A stretch of 64,000 bases of DNA from Spirosoma spitsbergense DSM 19989 (lineage in GTDB: Bacteria; Bacteroidota; Bacteroidia; Cytophagales; Spirosomataceae). Below, piece by piece: positions 1-8,574 of this stretch. Location of the stretch: NCBI RefSeq assembly GCF_000374085.1, contig NZ_KB893522.1:1-64000 (forward strand), written 5' to 3'. How positions within the stretch are numbered: position 1 is the stretch's first letter; the number at the start of each line of letters is the position of its first letter. The position numbers and the translations under genes are program-made. A model generated the notes under the pieces. It saw only the letters and a list, made by a program, of their open reading frames with translations. It had not been told where the DNA came from and did not search any database.

Positions 1-44
1 TCACTATTAGCTATCTGTATGGGTCCAAAGCGTGTTTTCATCTT
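1..44 (-). CDS. Transposase, downstream frame reached by -1 frameshift (partial)
   Basis: Reading the minus strand in the -1 frame from the A9 run gives K-M-K-T-R-F-G-P-I-Q-I-A-N-S with no stop before base 1. The TRFG..I..A motif just after a basic stretch is what I remember of the middle of Bacteroidota transposases. The A-rich slip site followed by G is a classic A_AAA_AAG type heptamer. Only about 14 codons are visible, so the assignment rests on context. Confidence 0.4.
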
Positions 45-246
45 TTTTTTTACGACGATCAGTCGGTACCTGACTCAGACTCTTTTCCAGGACTTGTCGC
101 CCCAAGTCGAGCCAAATCTCCTCAAATGACTTCTCGTAGTCATAGAAGGTAGGCTTACTTCTGAGGGCTTTGAGTTCGCTATATTTCTGGCGGGCCAAAG
201 CCACATATTCTTCTTCGGTGAAGGGCAGGGAGTGTTCGTCAGGCAT
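7..246 (-). CDS. Insertion-sequence protein, upstream frame (OrfA-like)
   Basis: A 79-residue reading frame that runs leftwards towards the window edge. It is rich in charged helices (motifs EEEYVALARQKY and LDLGRQVLEKSL) and ends in a basic RRKKK stretch encoded by a run of nine A (43-51 on the given strand, as T). Past the A run this frame soon stops, but the -1 frame continues open to the window edge with a transposase-like TRFGPIQIANS motif. I therefore read it as the front part of a transposase made by -1 frameshifting. The IS family is not named because most of the element lies outside the window. The element appears inserted into the kinase gene that starts at about 280. Confidence 0.55.
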   Translation of the reverse strand: MPDEHSLPFTEEEYVALARQKYSELKALRSKPTFYDYEKSFEEIWLDLGRQVLEKSLSQVPTDRRKKKDENTLWTHTDS

Positions 247-357
247 GCCCTAAGCTACGACATGGTTGCGACAATTTGAATTGCACCCAAAAAAACAGCC
301 GAAGTCTATAGTAACTTTGGTTCGCTTTATCTGGCTCTTGGCAATAAAGACAAGGCG

Positions 358-2019
358 ATGGATAGCTTTGTAAAAGCCCTTGGTTTGTACGAAAAAAACG
401 GCCACCTGGCCGGTATGGGCGAAACGTATAGCAACATAGCGTCGCTGTATTATTTGATGGGTAAGGTAGATGATGCCATTCAATACCAGAAAAGCAGTAT
501 CGAAATCCGGGAGAAACTGAATGATACGAATGGCTTGGTTATCACCAATTTAAACATTGGGCAGCTTTACATTTTAAAAGGAGTCTACCCTTTGGCCTTT
601 AACCACTTACAGCAAGCTATTGCCTATGCCCAACAGGTGAAAAAGCCAAAGTTACTGGCTTCGGCATATGCGGCTATGTCGGCCTATTATTCGCGGATAA
701 AAAACTATACAGAAGCTCTTGACTGGCAAAATAAAGCCATCAACCTGTTCGAAGAAAGTAATGATAAACAGTTGTTGTCCCGGTTGTATGTTTCGGCAGG
801 TAACCTGGCTAACGTTGCCAACGATTCGCTGAAGTCAATCAATTATTATAACCGTGCCCTGAGCCTGGCTACCGAGTTGAGGAATAAAGAAAATATTGGG
901 AATGCACACGAAAAAATGAGCACCTTTTATGTGTCCCGCCATGATTATGAAAAAGGCTATAGTCATTATAAAACGTATACTATTTATCGCGACAGTATTG
1001 CAGAGAAAAGCAATCTGGCTAAAATAACGGAAATCAGAACGCAGTACGAAACCGAAAAGAAAGATAATGAAATAACCCGGCTACATACGCTGGAAACACT
1101 AAAAGAACTTCAAATCGATAAACAAAATGCCGTTATCGAAGGCAATGTACTGGAGGTAAAACAGAAACAAATCGAAATAGAAATACTATCGAAAGAAAAA
1201 CAATTACAGGACGAAGAATTAGAGAAACAAAGTCTGCTTACTAAAAACAGAGAACAGCAATTGGCGTTGGCTGAAAAAGAGAAACAAATACGCGTTAATG
1301 AATTAGCTAACCAGAAAATAGTCAGAAACCTACTGTTGGGCGGCCTTGTACTATTACTATTTTCAGGGTTTACGTTTTTTAACCGGTTTAAACTCAAACG
1401 AAAAATACAGCAACAAGCCGATTTGCTGGCTATTCGCAACAGCATCAGCAAAAACCTGCACGACGAAATTGGCAGCACTCTCACCAGCATCAATATTCTG
1501 AGTAATGTATCCCAGAAAGCGATGCTCTCACAGCCCGAACAGGCCCGGGAAATGCTGACCAAAATTGTGGGTCAAAGCAAAGCAGTACAGGAGAAAATGA
1601 GTGACATTGTCTGGGCCATCAGGCCGGAAAATGAGAAAATCGAAAGCCTTGTTGCCCGCATACGTGAGTACGCAGCGCACACGCTGGAATCGCAGGATAT
1701 CGAAACGATAATTTCCCTGGATGAGACGTTGCTGGACAACGAACTGTCGGTAGAAACCCGTAAAGAGTTGCTGCTGATTTGCAAGGAAGCCATCAGCAAC
1801 ATCGCCAAACATGCCGGTGCGTCGGCGGTTTCGCTGCTCTTCACGAAAAAGGATGGGCAGTTAGAGGTAAAAATTGCGGATAATGGTCGCTGGAAAGGCG
1901 GCTCTACCGGTACCGGCACAAAAAGTATGACCGACCGGGCTACCCAACTGGGGGGCAAACTCTCGATACTGCCGGGGCAGGATGGTACGATGATACTGGT
2001 GCAACTACCAATACCATGA
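358..2019 (+). CDS. TPR sensor histidine kinase, 5' end cut off by an insertion sequence
   Basis: The 553 residues from the first internal ATG hold tetratricopeptide repeats (about 1-210), a long Glu/Lys/Gln-rich coiled coil (about 215-315), one membrane helix (about 322-341), a HisKA_3-type dimerisation helix with phospho-acceptor His near 368 (KNLHDEIGSTL), and a HATPase domain with N-box KEAISNIAKHA near 475-486 and a G-box near 522-538. In-frame TPR sequence (EVYSNFGSLYLALG) continues upstream of this ATG back to a stop at 277-279, so the true start is missing. The region upstream belongs to the neighbouring IS. Intact relatives carry a signal peptide and more TPRs. The response regulator 43 bases downstream is the obvious partner. 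Any product would lack its N-terminal sensor part. Confidence 0.85.
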   Translation: MDSFVKALGLYEKNGHLAGMGETYSNIASLYYLMGKVDDAIQYQKSSIEIREKLNDTNGLVITNLNIGQLYILKGVYPLAFNHLQQAIAYAQQVKKPKLLASAYAAMSAYYSRIKNYTEALDWQNKAINLFEESNDKQLLSRLYVSAGNLANVANDSLKSINYYNRALSLATELRNKENIGNAHEKMSTFYVSRHDYEKGYSHYKTYTIYRDSIAEKSNLAKITEIRTQYETEKKDNEITRLHTLETLKELQIDKQNAVIEGNVLEVKQKQIEIEILSKEKQLQDEELEKQSLLTKNREQQLALAEKEKQIRVNELANQKIVRNLLLGGLVLLLFSGFTFFNRFKLKRKIQQQADLLAIRNSISKNLHDEIGSTLTSINILSNVSQKAMLSQPEQAREMLTKIVGQSKAVQEKMSDIVWAIRPENEKIESLVARIREYAAHTLESQDIETIISLDETLLDNELSVETRKELLLICKEAISNIAKHAGASAVSLLFTKKDGQLEVKIADNGRWKGGSTGTGTKSMTDRATQLGGKLSILPGQDGTMILVQLPIP

Positions 2020-2050
2020 ATAGGGTATGGATTACCCAAAACGTACGCAT

Positions 2051-2058
2051 TACTTTTG
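2051..2058 (+). promoter_or_regulatory. -7 box of the response regulator gene
   Basis: TACTTTTG matches the Bacteroidota -7 consensus TAnnTTTG and ends exactly four bases before the ATG at 2063. No clear TTTG -33 box is seen. It would give a leaderless or nearly leaderless message, independent of the truncated kinase. Confidence 0.45.
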
Positions 2059-2062
2059 ACGC

Positions 2063-2692
2063 ATGAATCCAAAAGTGCTCATCTACGAAGACAACGAACC
2101 CCTGCGCGACAGCGTGGTAACGATGCTGGAATGGGATAATTCCGTAGCGGTCGTGGCGGCTTTTACAGATGCCAGTTCGGTCAAAAAAGACGTGCTGGCC
2201 TATACCCCCGATGTGATTATTATGGACATCGAGATGCCACACAGCAACGGGGTCGATGCCGTAAAAGAACTCCGCACCGTAAATAAAGAGGTGGCTGTGC
2301 TGATGTTCACCGTATTTGAAGACGACGAAAACGTGTTTAACGCCATTTGTGCCGGTGCCAATGGGTACATTTTGAAAAGTAACCTTGAGCTGTTGCAGGC
2401 TTCTATCCTTGATGTGCTCAACGGCGGTGCGCCCATGTCGGGAACGATTGCCCGGAAAGTGCTGGGCTTCATTCCAAAATATGAAACCAAAAAAGACCCC
2501 AACCTCGAACTACTGAGCAAACGGGAGAATGAAATTTTAGACTTTCTGGTAAAAGGCTACAGCTATAAAATGCTGGCCGCTCAGTTAGCCATCTCCATCG
2601 AAACGGTGCGCGTTCACATCAAAAGTATTTACAGGAAGCTCCACGTAAACAGCGCTACCGAAGCCCTCTACAAAGTATCTCAGGGGAAATAA
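2063..2692 (+). CDS. NarL/FixJ-family response regulator
   Basis: A 209-residue two-domain regulator. The receiver domain occupies about residues 3-120, with the acidic pocket at Asp10, the phospho-acceptor Asp55 (VIIMDIEMP) and the conserved Lys in YILKSN. The LuxR-type helix-turn-helix is at about 148-205 (LSKRENEILDFLVKG, then IETVRVHIKSIYRKL). It is the expected DNA-binding partner of the histidine kinase just upstream. Because the kinase is truncated by an IS, the regulator may now be orphaned or driven from its own promoter box. Targets are unknown. Confidence 0.92.
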   Translation: MNPKVLIYEDNEPLRDSVVTMLEWDNSVAVVAAFTDASSVKKDVLAYTPDVIIMDIEMPHSNGVDAVKELRTVNKEVAVLMFTVFEDDENVFNAICAGANGYILKSNLELLQASILDVLNGGAPMSGTIARKVLGFIPKYETKKDPNLELLSKRENEILDFLVKGYSYKMLAAQLAISIETVRVHIKSIYRKLHVNSATEALYKVSQGK

Positions 2693-2962
2693 GTCAGACT
2701 AACCAACGTCTATAGGCTCCCTGTTTTGGGGTGGCAACCGCTTTGTTGCCTCTACCTTCACTGTTTTATGAAAAAACGCCTGTTGGTCTCTCATAACCAC
2801 CTCATAACGAATCTTCTGTACAACTTATAACCCGAATATGGTATTGTGTCATGTGGCGGGTTATACCACCTTTGTACATCGCCAAGGGGAACAGCAATAA
2901 GCCATTTTCAGGCAACTCACTGGCGTATTCATTCGTATCCAATCACTTAACTATCAATTAGT

Positions 2963-3514
2963 ATGAAAACGCTATCATTATTACTCGTAGGTACTGTTCT
3001 GGTGCTTTTTGGCTGCTCAAAGCAGGATATGGCCGTTGTTGAGCCACAGCAAAACCAAACAAAATCGGACGCTAGTGCGCGTAAGATTGCTAATGTCGAT
3101 CTGAAAATTGACAGAGTGATCTACAGTGGCAGCACTGTTGGTGATGGGGCTGGAGGGCGAATATTTCAAGTTACTATCATGGAGAAAAACATCGGTACAG
3201 CCACATCATTCGTTTCGACAACACAGTACGATGAGATAAAAGTGTATCAGCGGATGCGTAAGTCTGCAACTAGCTATTACAATCGCTATCTACGGTCGTA
3301 CCGACGGACGACTGACTTAGCACCGAATACAGTGTGGACTAAACCGGCGGGAGGCTCAAACGACACTTCAGATTATATTTGGATTTCTAACCAGTATATG
3401 CCAACCGACGGTTCCAGGGCTATAGAGCTTGTTTTTGAGGCTGACGGTGGCCATTCAATAGCCGAGGGAAATGAAGCCAATAATTTCTCATCACCGATTC
3501 GGGTTACCTGGTAA
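2963..3514 (+). CDS. Lipoprotein with CARDB-like domain
   Basis: A 183-residue protein with a lipoprotein signal peptide and lipobox ending at Cys18 (LFGCSK), so it should be anchored in an envelope membrane after Lol sorting. The C-terminal half, ending in a GN-EANNFSSPIRV pattern, looks like a CARDB/immunoglobulin-like adhesion fold (the N-xAxNN-F motif is typical). No catalytic motif is visible. It stands alone between the two-component pair and a secreted protein. A perfect 16-base dyad covers its last codons and stop, and a strong terminator lies about 100 bases further on. The function is unknown. Confidence 0.8.
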   Translation: MKTLSLLLVGTVLVLFGCSKQDMAVVEPQQNQTKSDASARKIANVDLKIDRVIYSGSTVGDGAGGRIFQVTIMEKNIGTATSFVSTTQYDEIKVYQRMRKSATSYYNRYLRSYRRTTDLAPNTVWTKPAGGSNDTSDYIWISNQYMPTDGSRAIELVFEADGGHSIAEGNEANNFSSPIRVTW

Positions 3515-3526
3515 CCCGAATCGGTG
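3492..3526 (+). other. Perfect 16-base hairpin across a stop codon
   Basis: The arms at 3492-3507 and 3511-3526 are exactly complementary with a 3-base loop. The stem contains the last codons and the TAA of the lipoprotein gene. There is no T run after it, so it looks like an mRNA-end stabiliser rather than a terminator. Confidence 0.7.
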
Positions 3527-3615
3527 CCAAACGGGTAAGTAGGTGAAACCTCAGCGGTGCAAAATAACACTGATTATTTACGTATTATTGGTTCCATGAT
3601 TTGAGAGGAAGGCAG

Positions 3616-3656
3616 GGCAACCTCAGCCGCGTGTCAGAGCGGCTGAGGTTGCCTTT
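3616..3656 (+). terminator. Rho-independent-type terminator
   Basis: A perfect 15-base GC-rich stem (3616-3630 with 3639-3653) and an 8-base loop, followed by a short TTT. It should end transcription from the lipoprotein gene. Apart from this hairpin and the one at the stop codon, nothing is seen in 3515-3826. Confidence 0.7.
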
Positions 3657-3826
3657 AATGGTAAGTGCCATTCTGCCGTTCAGCACATCGCACTGGTTCC
3701 ATTTCATGTGCATTATCACGCTTTTAAGGCGCACGAAACCGATCCCATTTTATTCGCTTCGTTGAGTAGGTTTGCCTAAAGTAAGCTTACTGTCTCTGAC
3801 AGTACTGATTACAGAAGGAATCTACC

Positions 3827-4585
3827 ATGAACAGAAAAGACAACTTCCTGTTGCCCGCTCTAACGTTTGTCCTTTTAGCCGGATTGCAACTCGGGGGCCT
3901 TTCCGCTTTGGCACAGGGGCCGGGTCCGGGACAACGACCACCCCTGCCTCCCATACCCATAAAGGGCGATACGACACATACCTTATCCAAACACTTTACG
4001 CCAGCCTCTGCCGCAAAAAAAGCACCTGGTGCCAAGGGGTTTATTCAGCGCTGGCTCATGCTGGAACCGGTGAAGAAGGACATTGCCCGGAATAACATAT
4101 TCACGGACAACTACCTCAGAACCGCTTTTTCCACCGATAATTTTTCCCCCGATTACACCACCGTTCCCAAAAATGGCGAAACGGTAAACGTGGGAAACCA
4201 GGATCTGACGTGGTACGCGTTGGATAGCAAGGCATTCAACGTTAATCTGTACCATTTTACCTACGCCCTGAACCAGCCAAGATTTGGAATACTGGTTTGG
4301 CTTGTCACCGTCGTCAATTGCCCCGAACAAATCAATAATGTCAGGCTGGCGGCCGGATGTAATTCTGGTAGTATGTGGTGGTTGAACGGCCAGGAAGCGT
4401 TGCTGCTTTCTGGCGACCGGGATATGATTGCCGACAATGGTACGTCTGCCCGTTTAACGCTCAAAAAGGGGAAGAATGTCATCCGTGGGGCGGTCATAAA
4501 CGGACCGGGAATGGCTAATTTCTGTGTTCGTTTTATCGATGAAAAAGGGGCGCCCGTAAAAGGCTTTGGTATTACTTATCAGTAG
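3827..4585 (+). CDS. Secreted protein resembling the C-terminal part of acetylxylan-esterase family proteins
   Basis: A 252-residue protein with a signal peptide ending near residue 30 (SALAQ) and a Pro-rich linker. The body (about 70-250) contains the patterns GFIQRWLMLEPV, DLTWYALDSKAFNV, SGSMWWLNGQEALLLSGDR and KKGKNVIRGAVINGPG. From memory this matches the non-catalytic beta-sandwich region that follows the esterase domain in Bacteroidota acetylxylan esterases, which seems to be a carbohydrate-binding or PA14-like module. No Ser-His-Asp esterase core is present, so it is not an esterase on its own. The next gene is a GH43 arabinanase on the same strand, which suggests a role in plant polysaccharide use. 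That link is inference. Confidence 0.65.
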   Translation: MNRKDNFLLPALTFVLLAGLQLGGLSALAQGPGPGQRPPLPPIPIKGDTTHTLSKHFTPASAAKKAPGAKGFIQRWLMLEPVKKDIARNNIFTDNYLRTAFSTDNFSPDYTTVPKNGETVNVGNQDLTWYALDSKAFNVNLYHFTYALNQPRFGILVWLVTVVNCPEQINNVRLAAGCNSGSMWWLNGQEALLLSGDRDMIADNGTSARLTLKKGKNVIRGAVINGPGMANFCVRFIDEKGAPVKGFGITYQ

Positions 4586-4683
4586 AATTTATTGGTCTGT
4601 TAAAGCTTCCTTTTCTTTAATCTGCTCCACTTCTAAATCCCCTGAATGATTTTAATAAATTAACCGCAGAAATGCCGCCAGAC

Positions 4684-4784
4684 TTTACCACCCCCAACCC
4701 CCTCCTAAAACAGGAGGGGGCCTGGAAAAGGAGACCTCGTTGCATAGCCCCATCCTGTTTTAGGAGGGGGTTGGGGGTGGTAAA
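4684..4784. repeat. 32-base perfect inverted repeat, REP-like element
   Basis: The arms at 4684-4715 and 4753-4784 are exact reverse complements of 32 bases separated by 37 bases. Each arm contains a C5-TCCT...AGGA-G5 type palindrome and the ACCCCCAACCCCCTCC word. Such C-rich/G-rich intergenic palindromes resemble dispersed repeats of Cytophagales genomes. It lies between two secreted-protein genes and could also stop transcription. Nothing else is seen in 4586-4946. Confidence 0.75.
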
Positions 4785-4946
4785 ACGGCGGTTAATAACT
4801 ACAAATCAATAAGGGGACATAACTCGTATTTAGACAAAGTCCGGCACGGGCCGCCCGGCCTTCAGGAGAATAAAGATTCCTCCGCTGTCGGGATGACAGA
4901 AAAGCCGTTTCAAAATATCCTATCCTGTTTATACCTGAGCACTTAC

Positions 4947-6389
4947 ATGAAAAGAATGAACGTATCCTGCCTGACAGCCTTATTCGCTTTATTGACAACA
5001 CAGACAGGATTAGCCCAGGTCGGAAGACCCTTCATCCATGACCCCTCAACCGTCGCCGAATGTGACGGCAAGTATTACACATTCGGTACGGGCGGTGGCG
5101 GATTGATTTCCGACGATGGCTGGACCTGGTACGGGGGCGGGGTGAGGCCGGGTGGTGGAGCGGCTCCCGATGTCATCAAACTGGGTAATCGTTACCTCGT
5201 GATATATGGAGCAACCGGCGGTTCCGGCAACCACAAAGGCGCTATTCTGACCATGTGGAACAAGACACTGGACCCAAAGTCGCCTGATTTCAACTACTCA
5301 GAACCGGTTGTGGTGGCTACGTCGGATGGCTACGAGGAGAATGACGCCATCGACCCCGGTGTTATGCTGGACCCTACTACCGGACGCCTTTGGCTAAGTT
5401 ACGGCACCTATTTTGGCTTCACCCGCCTGATCGAATTAGACCCCAAAACCGGAAAACTTAAAGCGGGTAACAAACCCGTCGATGTAGCCATCGTATGTGA
5501 AGCCAGCACGTTAGTGTATCGAGACGGGTGGTACTACCTGCTGGCCACGCACGGCAGTTGCTGCGACGGGGCCAACTCGACCTATAATGTGGTGGTTGGC
5601 CGGTCGAAACAAGTAACCGGTCCTTACTTCGATAATGTAGGCAGAAGCATGCTGGAAGGGGGCGGCAAACTGGTGGTTGCTACTCGTGGCGGCTTGATCG
5701 GCCCCGGCCATTTTGGCCATATCGTTCTTGAGAAAGGCGTTGAGAAGATGTCCATCCATTACGAAGCCGATTTAGAGCAGGGTGGCCGCAGCGTACTGGG
5801 CATACTGCCGGTGGTCTGGAAAGATGGATGGCCTGTTGCCGGAGAAAAGTTTAAAGAAGGCACGTATGAAATTGAATCCGTAAGAAGGGGATATGGCTTG
5901 GAACTGGCCGTTGATTTTACCCGAATGCCCGTTGCACCACGGCGGTTTAGCCAGTCCGACAATGAACCCATAAAACCCGTTCCGGCCCAGCAATTAGCCG
6001 ATGTACTAAAAAACTGGCCAACGGGTACCATTAACCTGAGAATAGGCGACTATATGTCCCGTCCCCATCAACAGTGGACAATTACCGATGCGCCTGATTC
6101 CACCGGGTATTTGGGCGGACCTTATTATAAAATTGTACTGGCAGGAACGGAGCGGGCTTTAGCGGCCACTGCCGATGCCGAAGTAATAACCGTACCGGCC
6201 TTTACCGGCACCCCCGAACAGCTCTGGCGAATCGACCAATTGACAGATGGTACCTACCGGATAATGCCCAGGACCGTTCCCAATTCAGGAAAGAAACTCG
6301 CGCTGGTATCGTCCGGAGACAGCACACCGACACTGGCAGAATTTGATTTCAGCAGCGATAATTCCAAATGGAATTTTAGGGCTTACTGA
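4947..6389 (+). CDS. GH43 family arabinan endo-1,5-alpha-L-arabinosidase with C-terminal ricin-like domain
   Basis: I start it at 4947 because this ATG begins a good signal peptide ending near residue 24 (GLAQ); the frame is open from 4893. The five-bladed propeller covers about residues 28-300. It shows the GH43 triad: base Asp about 32 (IHDPS), pKa-modulating Asp about 136 (IDPGVMLD) and general acid Glu about 186 (CEAST). The SCCDGANSTYNVVVGRS motif is typical of endo-arabinanases. From about 310 a second domain with QxW-like repeats (PHQQWTI, EQLWRID, SKWNF) looks ricin-B/CBM13-like. It should cut arabinan chains of plant pectin outside the cytoplasm. The preceding secreted protein may be a partner. 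Confidence 0.85.
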   Translation: MKRMNVSCLTALFALLTTQTGLAQVGRPFIHDPSTVAECDGKYYTFGTGGGGLISDDGWTWYGGGVRPGGGAAPDVIKLGNRYLVIYGATGGSGNHKGAILTMWNKTLDPKSPDFNYSEPVVVATSDGYEENDAIDPGVMLDPTTGRLWLSYGTYFGFTRLIELDPKTGKLKAGNKPVDVAIVCEASTLVYRDGWYYLLATHGSCCDGANSTYNVVVGRSKQVTGPYFDNVGRSMLEGGGKLVVATRGGLIGPGHFGHIVLEKGVEKMSIHYEADLEQGGRSVLGILPVVWKDGWPVAGEKFKEGTYEIESVRRGYGLELAVDFTRMPVAPRRFSQSDNEPIKPVPAQQLADVLKNWPTGTINLRIGDYMSRPHQQWTITDAPDSTGYLGGPYYKIVLAGTERALAATADAEVITVPAFTGTPEQLWRIDQLTDGTYRIMPRTVPNSGKKLALVSSGDSTPTLAEFDFSSDNSKWNFRAY

Positions 6390-6440
6390 GACCACGTCGG
6401 TCGGTACGGTTCAATCAGGATAACACCCCGAACCGCGATT

Positions 6441-6544
6441 GCTTTCTGGCTTACCTTTGCGGTATGGATTACGTTGAAAAGCTGCCCGCCTGGTGGTTCA
6501 GCAACCATAACCCAAAAAATGGTCGACAGTTGATGATTGTGTGA
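6441..6544 (+). pseudogene. Relic of a helicase gene 5' end with internal deletion
   Basis: From about 6441 the sequence copies the promoter and first codons of the helicase gene at 9833: the same GCTTTCTGG-TTACCTTTG promoter words, the same 4-base gap, then ATGGATTAC. The 26-codon frame from 6464 reads MDYVEKL, then jumps to PAWWFSNHNPKNGR, which matches helicase residues 1-7 and about 78-91 (PALLFSNHDPKTDR). Roughly 70 codons are therefore deleted, and a TGA at 6542 ends it. No function is expected. It is evidence for a second, decayed helicase copy. Confidence 0.75.
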
Positions 6545-6589
6545 GGGATCGTCTGTCTCAAAATACAATGACTGAACAAACGAGGAGTG

Positions 6590-8341
6590 TCAGGGAATGG
6601 GTGTACAGGCTGTTACTTTGTATAGTTTGCCGTTGGTTTTAGTGAAGAAGTAGAGTGCCCCGTTGGGACCTTCCCCGATTCGGAGGTCCGCTTTTTTACC
6701 CTGATTTAGTTCTTTAAAAGAAGTTGGCTGACCATTGATCCGGATGTCCAGTTCGGTTATTGTAGCCTGCTGCCCCTGCTTCAACTGCGCATCATCTACC
6801 AGGAACACCCGGCCACTGACTACATCGCCAAACACGTATTTATTCCTGAGCAGGGGTATTTCCTTACCCGAATACACGTACCCGCCCGAAATCGCATTTC
6901 CCTCGTCGTGGTCAAAAAAAGCAACCGGGTAGCGGTATGTGCCGGGATTCTCGGTTGGGGGCAGAGCGTAAACTTTATCCATTTTGGCCCGGTGATTGAT
7001 CCGGTACGTGCCTTCTCGTTCGGGCCAGCCATAATCGGCTCCTTTAACGGCCAGATTCAACTCTTCGGCGTTGGTTTGCCCGATGTCGGCTACCAATAGC
7101 TGGCCATCGGGTAGCCAAGAAAAGCGGTTCGGGTTCCGGAAACCCCGACAATAGATTTCACCCATGGACGAGGAATCGTTCGCGTAGGGATTATCGGCCG
7201 GAATGCCGTATCGGCCATTTTTGCTATTTCGGTCCAATGGGTTGATGCGCAATAGTTTACCCCATATTTTACGGCTGTCGTTGCACAGGAAATAGTAGCC
7301 ATTTTCGGTTGCTCCGCCATCGCCAATGCCGATATACAGGTTGCCGAAATCGGGGTTACCCCGGGTAGCCAATGGGTTGAAGGCAATCTCCTGCATACCG
7401 TGGATGGGTGATACCATGTCGATCCGCATCAATTCCCTGGGCTTGCCCCTGAAAAAAGTGGCTGAGGGGTTCTCAATCGCCCATTCCGTTACCACCCATT
7501 GCATGGCTACCGGAATGGAATCGGCATAGGTGAAATCTGCCGGGGCCGTTTTTGCCTTTTCGGTGTGTGTGGTGTAGAGCAGGCCGTTTTGAGTGAATAA
7601 CGGATGAAGCGCGAAACTGCCAAAACCCGTACCTAAACCCGGTTTATTGATAAACTGCGCGAACTGCTCCCGCAAGTCCAGCACGGTTTGCAGGCTTTTA
7701 TCCTGCATTCGGTACAAAATTCCCTGTAGATCGGCGATAAATAGCTGCTCCTGTGCACCCTGCCGCAACACCCGCATGGTGTTAATGCGGGCCACCGCCG
7801 GCGGGGCGTTGGTAATGGGGGCGGTCGTAATTTCGTCCAGCATCAGGCGCAGACCCGACGAGCCAATCTTTTGCGGCACCGGGTCGCTGATAGCCGCCCC
7901 CAGCGTTTTGTCCTCGGCTAAGGCCGTGGATTGTCTTCGATTTGCACCAATGTACTGGGTCAGTGCTTCTACTTCGGTGTCGCTCAACTGAGTAAAAGCG
8001 GGCATCATCAGTTTATACTGCCGATACAATTGGTTAGCCCGTTTGTCACCGTCTTCAATGAGCAGGGGGGCATTTCGGATAAACCGTTGCACCCAGGCCG
8101 GTGAAATGTCAGTGGGTATTTCGGCCAGATTGGGACCGATGCCCGTTTGCGAAAAGTTATGACAGGCCGAACAGTTCGTCTGGAACAACTGCTTCCCCTG
8201 CGCCAGCAGGGGCGTCTGATCCGACGTCTTGTATAGGGCGGGCTGACTCGGACTCCGGCCGGGCGTTTGGGCGATGAGCAGTCCGGCACAGCACAGGAAT
8301 AACCCTGTCAGATAAAAACAGCGAATAAAGGATTGAATCAT
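6590..8341 (-). CDS. Secreted PQQ-dependent sugar dehydrogenase (GSDH family) with N-terminal cytochrome c
   Basis: The start at 8341 gives a signal peptide (MIQSFIRCFYLTGLF...LIAQ); the frame is open from 8377. Residues about 45-130 form a class I cytochrome c domain with CSACH haem site near residue 57 and a likely axial Met in KLMMPAFT. The remainder (about 165-580) is a glucose/sorbosone dehydrogenase beta-propeller with the motifs IHGMQEIAFNP, NLYIGIGDGG, GEIYCRGFRNPNRFSW and AISGGYVYSG. It probably oxidises an aldose in the periplasm and passes electrons through its own haem to the respiratory chain, with PQQ as cofactor. No PQQ synthesis genes are in the window. It stands alone and points away from the GH43 gene. 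Confidence 0.85.
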   Translation of the reverse strand: MIQSFIRCFYLTGLFLCCAGLLIAQTPGRSPSQPALYKTSDQTPLLAQGKQLFQTNCSACHNFSQTGIGPNLAEIPTDISPAWVQRFIRNAPLLIEDGDKRANQLYRQYKLMMPAFTQLSDTEVEALTQYIGANRRQSTALAEDKTLGAAISDPVPQKIGSSGLRLMLDEITTAPITNAPPAVARINTMRVLRQGAQEQLFIADLQGILYRMQDKSLQTVLDLREQFAQFINKPGLGTGFGSFALHPLFTQNGLLYTTHTEKAKTAPADFTYADSIPVAMQWVVTEWAIENPSATFFRGKPRELMRIDMVSPIHGMQEIAFNPLATRGNPDFGNLYIGIGDGGATENGYYFLCNDSRKIWGKLLRINPLDRNSKNGRYGIPADNPYANDSSSMGEIYCRGFRNPNRFSWLPDGQLLVADIGQTNAEELNLAVKGADYGWPEREGTYRINHRAKMDKVYALPPTENPGTYRYPVAFFDHDEGNAISGGYVYSGKEIPLLRNKYVFGDVVSGRVFLVDDAQLKQGQQATITELDIRINGQPTSFKELNQGKKADLRIGEGPNGALYFFTKTNGKLYKVTACTPIP

Positions 8342-8574
8342 AGGATTTATTGACCCCCTTATCTGAGAGAAGCCCAAAGGGTTTGATTAGGGGGTAAAGC
8401 CTTTTTACTCCCTTTTCTTTAGCGGTTTCGTGATTAATTTATGGTTGCCCTGTGTTTATTGGCCCTTTTATCGGCGGTTGAGAACCGCTTTATAGTCTAC
8501 CAACGGATGAGTAGTTGAATTATGGGTGGCCAGATAGTCGCGAAAAAACCTGCACCCTGTCGTTTTTGTCCCCC

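Noticed and set aside
1110-2520. Long antisense frames across the kinase and regulator
   Set aside because: They are shadows of the sense coding frames, rich in Ser and Cys, with no domains.
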